A stretch of DNA of 64,000 nt, from positions 186,001 to 250,000 of the forward strand of contig CALSRO010000006.1 of the NCBI GenBank assembly GCA_943788775.1, given 5' to 3'. The notes under the pieces were generated by a model. It was not told the origin of the DNA, did no database searches, and was given only the letters and a program-made list of their open reading frames with translations. Below are positions 63,997 through 64,000 of the stretch, in pieces; the first letter of the stretch is position 1; every line of letters begins with the position of its first letter. The DNA is from an uncultured Flavobacteriales bacterium (GTDB lineage Bacteria > Bacteroidota > Bacteroidia > Flavobacteriales_G > Salibacteraceae). Position numbers and translations under genes: made by a program.

Positions 63997-64000
63997 ACAG

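Noticed and set aside
1..64000. Phage, integrative element, toxin-antitoxin, restriction or CRISPR system
   Set aside because: No integrase, transposase, methylase, Cas gene, repeat array or tRNA-flanked insertion was seen; gene content and composition look uniform by eye.

Overview
The window looks like a chromosomal segment of a member of the Bacteroidota, most likely a flavobacterium-like lineage. Evidence: C-terminal type IX secretion sorting domains, many short lipoproteins with a Cys at positions 16-31, a SusD-free but lipoprotein-rich gene set, PF06580 (LytS-type) kinases paired with LytTR regulators, propeller/Y_Y_Y sensor kinases, TldD/BshC/DUF6155/DUF4288-type genes, and promoters of the TTG-N(18-21)-TAnnTTTG type rather than the E. 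coli type. The DNA is moderately AT-rich by eye. I see no rRNA, tRNA, CRISPR array, insertion sequence, integrase or prophage. No gene-free stretch exceeds 300 bases; the longest is the clpC/gyrA divergent gap of about 240 bases.

Layout. 1-8161: ftsY (5' end outside the window), rimO, bshC, a frameshifted small membrane protein, a YceI lipoprotein, a DUF6265 lipoprotein, an EGF-like lipoprotein and an Uup-like ABC-F ATPase. 8165-14004 (minus): cupin, GNAT acetyltransferase, LuxR-type regulator, a propeller sensor kinase split by an in-frame TAA, an SDR and a patatin-like esterase. 14039-17805 (plus): a second propeller kinase of the LytS type with its LytTR regulator. 17870-21531 (minus): an SPFH-domain lipoprotein, a TPR/SpoIIE phosphatase and a lipoprotein. 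21652-27550 (plus): PhzF, AI-2E-type permease, then an ECF sigma operon with an anti-sigma/beta-barrel fusion, an LVIVD lipoprotein and a beta-barrel protein. 27547-36590: a broken Cys-rich lipoprotein, SanA-like protein, YtxJ bacilliredoxin, a T9SS cargo protein, a HI0933 flavoprotein, a LiaF/DUF4288/LytS/LytTR envelope-stress-like operon (LiaF and LytTR genes frameshifted), CvfB and lipoproteins. 36577-47755: a large Asp-box T9SS protein, DUF6155, CorA, DUF1801, an exported TldE/TldD-like pair, a frameshifted pentapeptide protein, an AcuI-like reductase, a broken regulatory-domain protein and a PKD lipoprotein. 47853-63996: pyrD, HMG-CoA lyase, two related lipoproteins, a 12-repeat TPR-like protein, recQ, clpC, gyrA and a secreted TPR protein.

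How it fits together. Housekeeping functions (SRP receptor, S12 modification, gyrase, ClpC, RecQ, PyrD) are intact and interleaved with envelope functions: lipoproteins, T9SS cargo and at least four signalling modules. bshC plus ytxJ point to bacillithiol as a thiol buffer.

The most striking pattern is seven broken genes in 64 kb: four apparent single-base deletions (near 4078, 32272, 34042 and 45002) and three in-frame TAA codons (11016, 27913 and 46874). All seven lie in accessory envelope or signalling genes. They may be real gene decay or assembly errors; the raw reads would decide. A second pattern is very tight convergent packing: of eleven convergent gene pairs, seven overlap at their 3' ends and two more are 1-3 bases apart; only the two spaced pairs have recognisable hairpin terminators.
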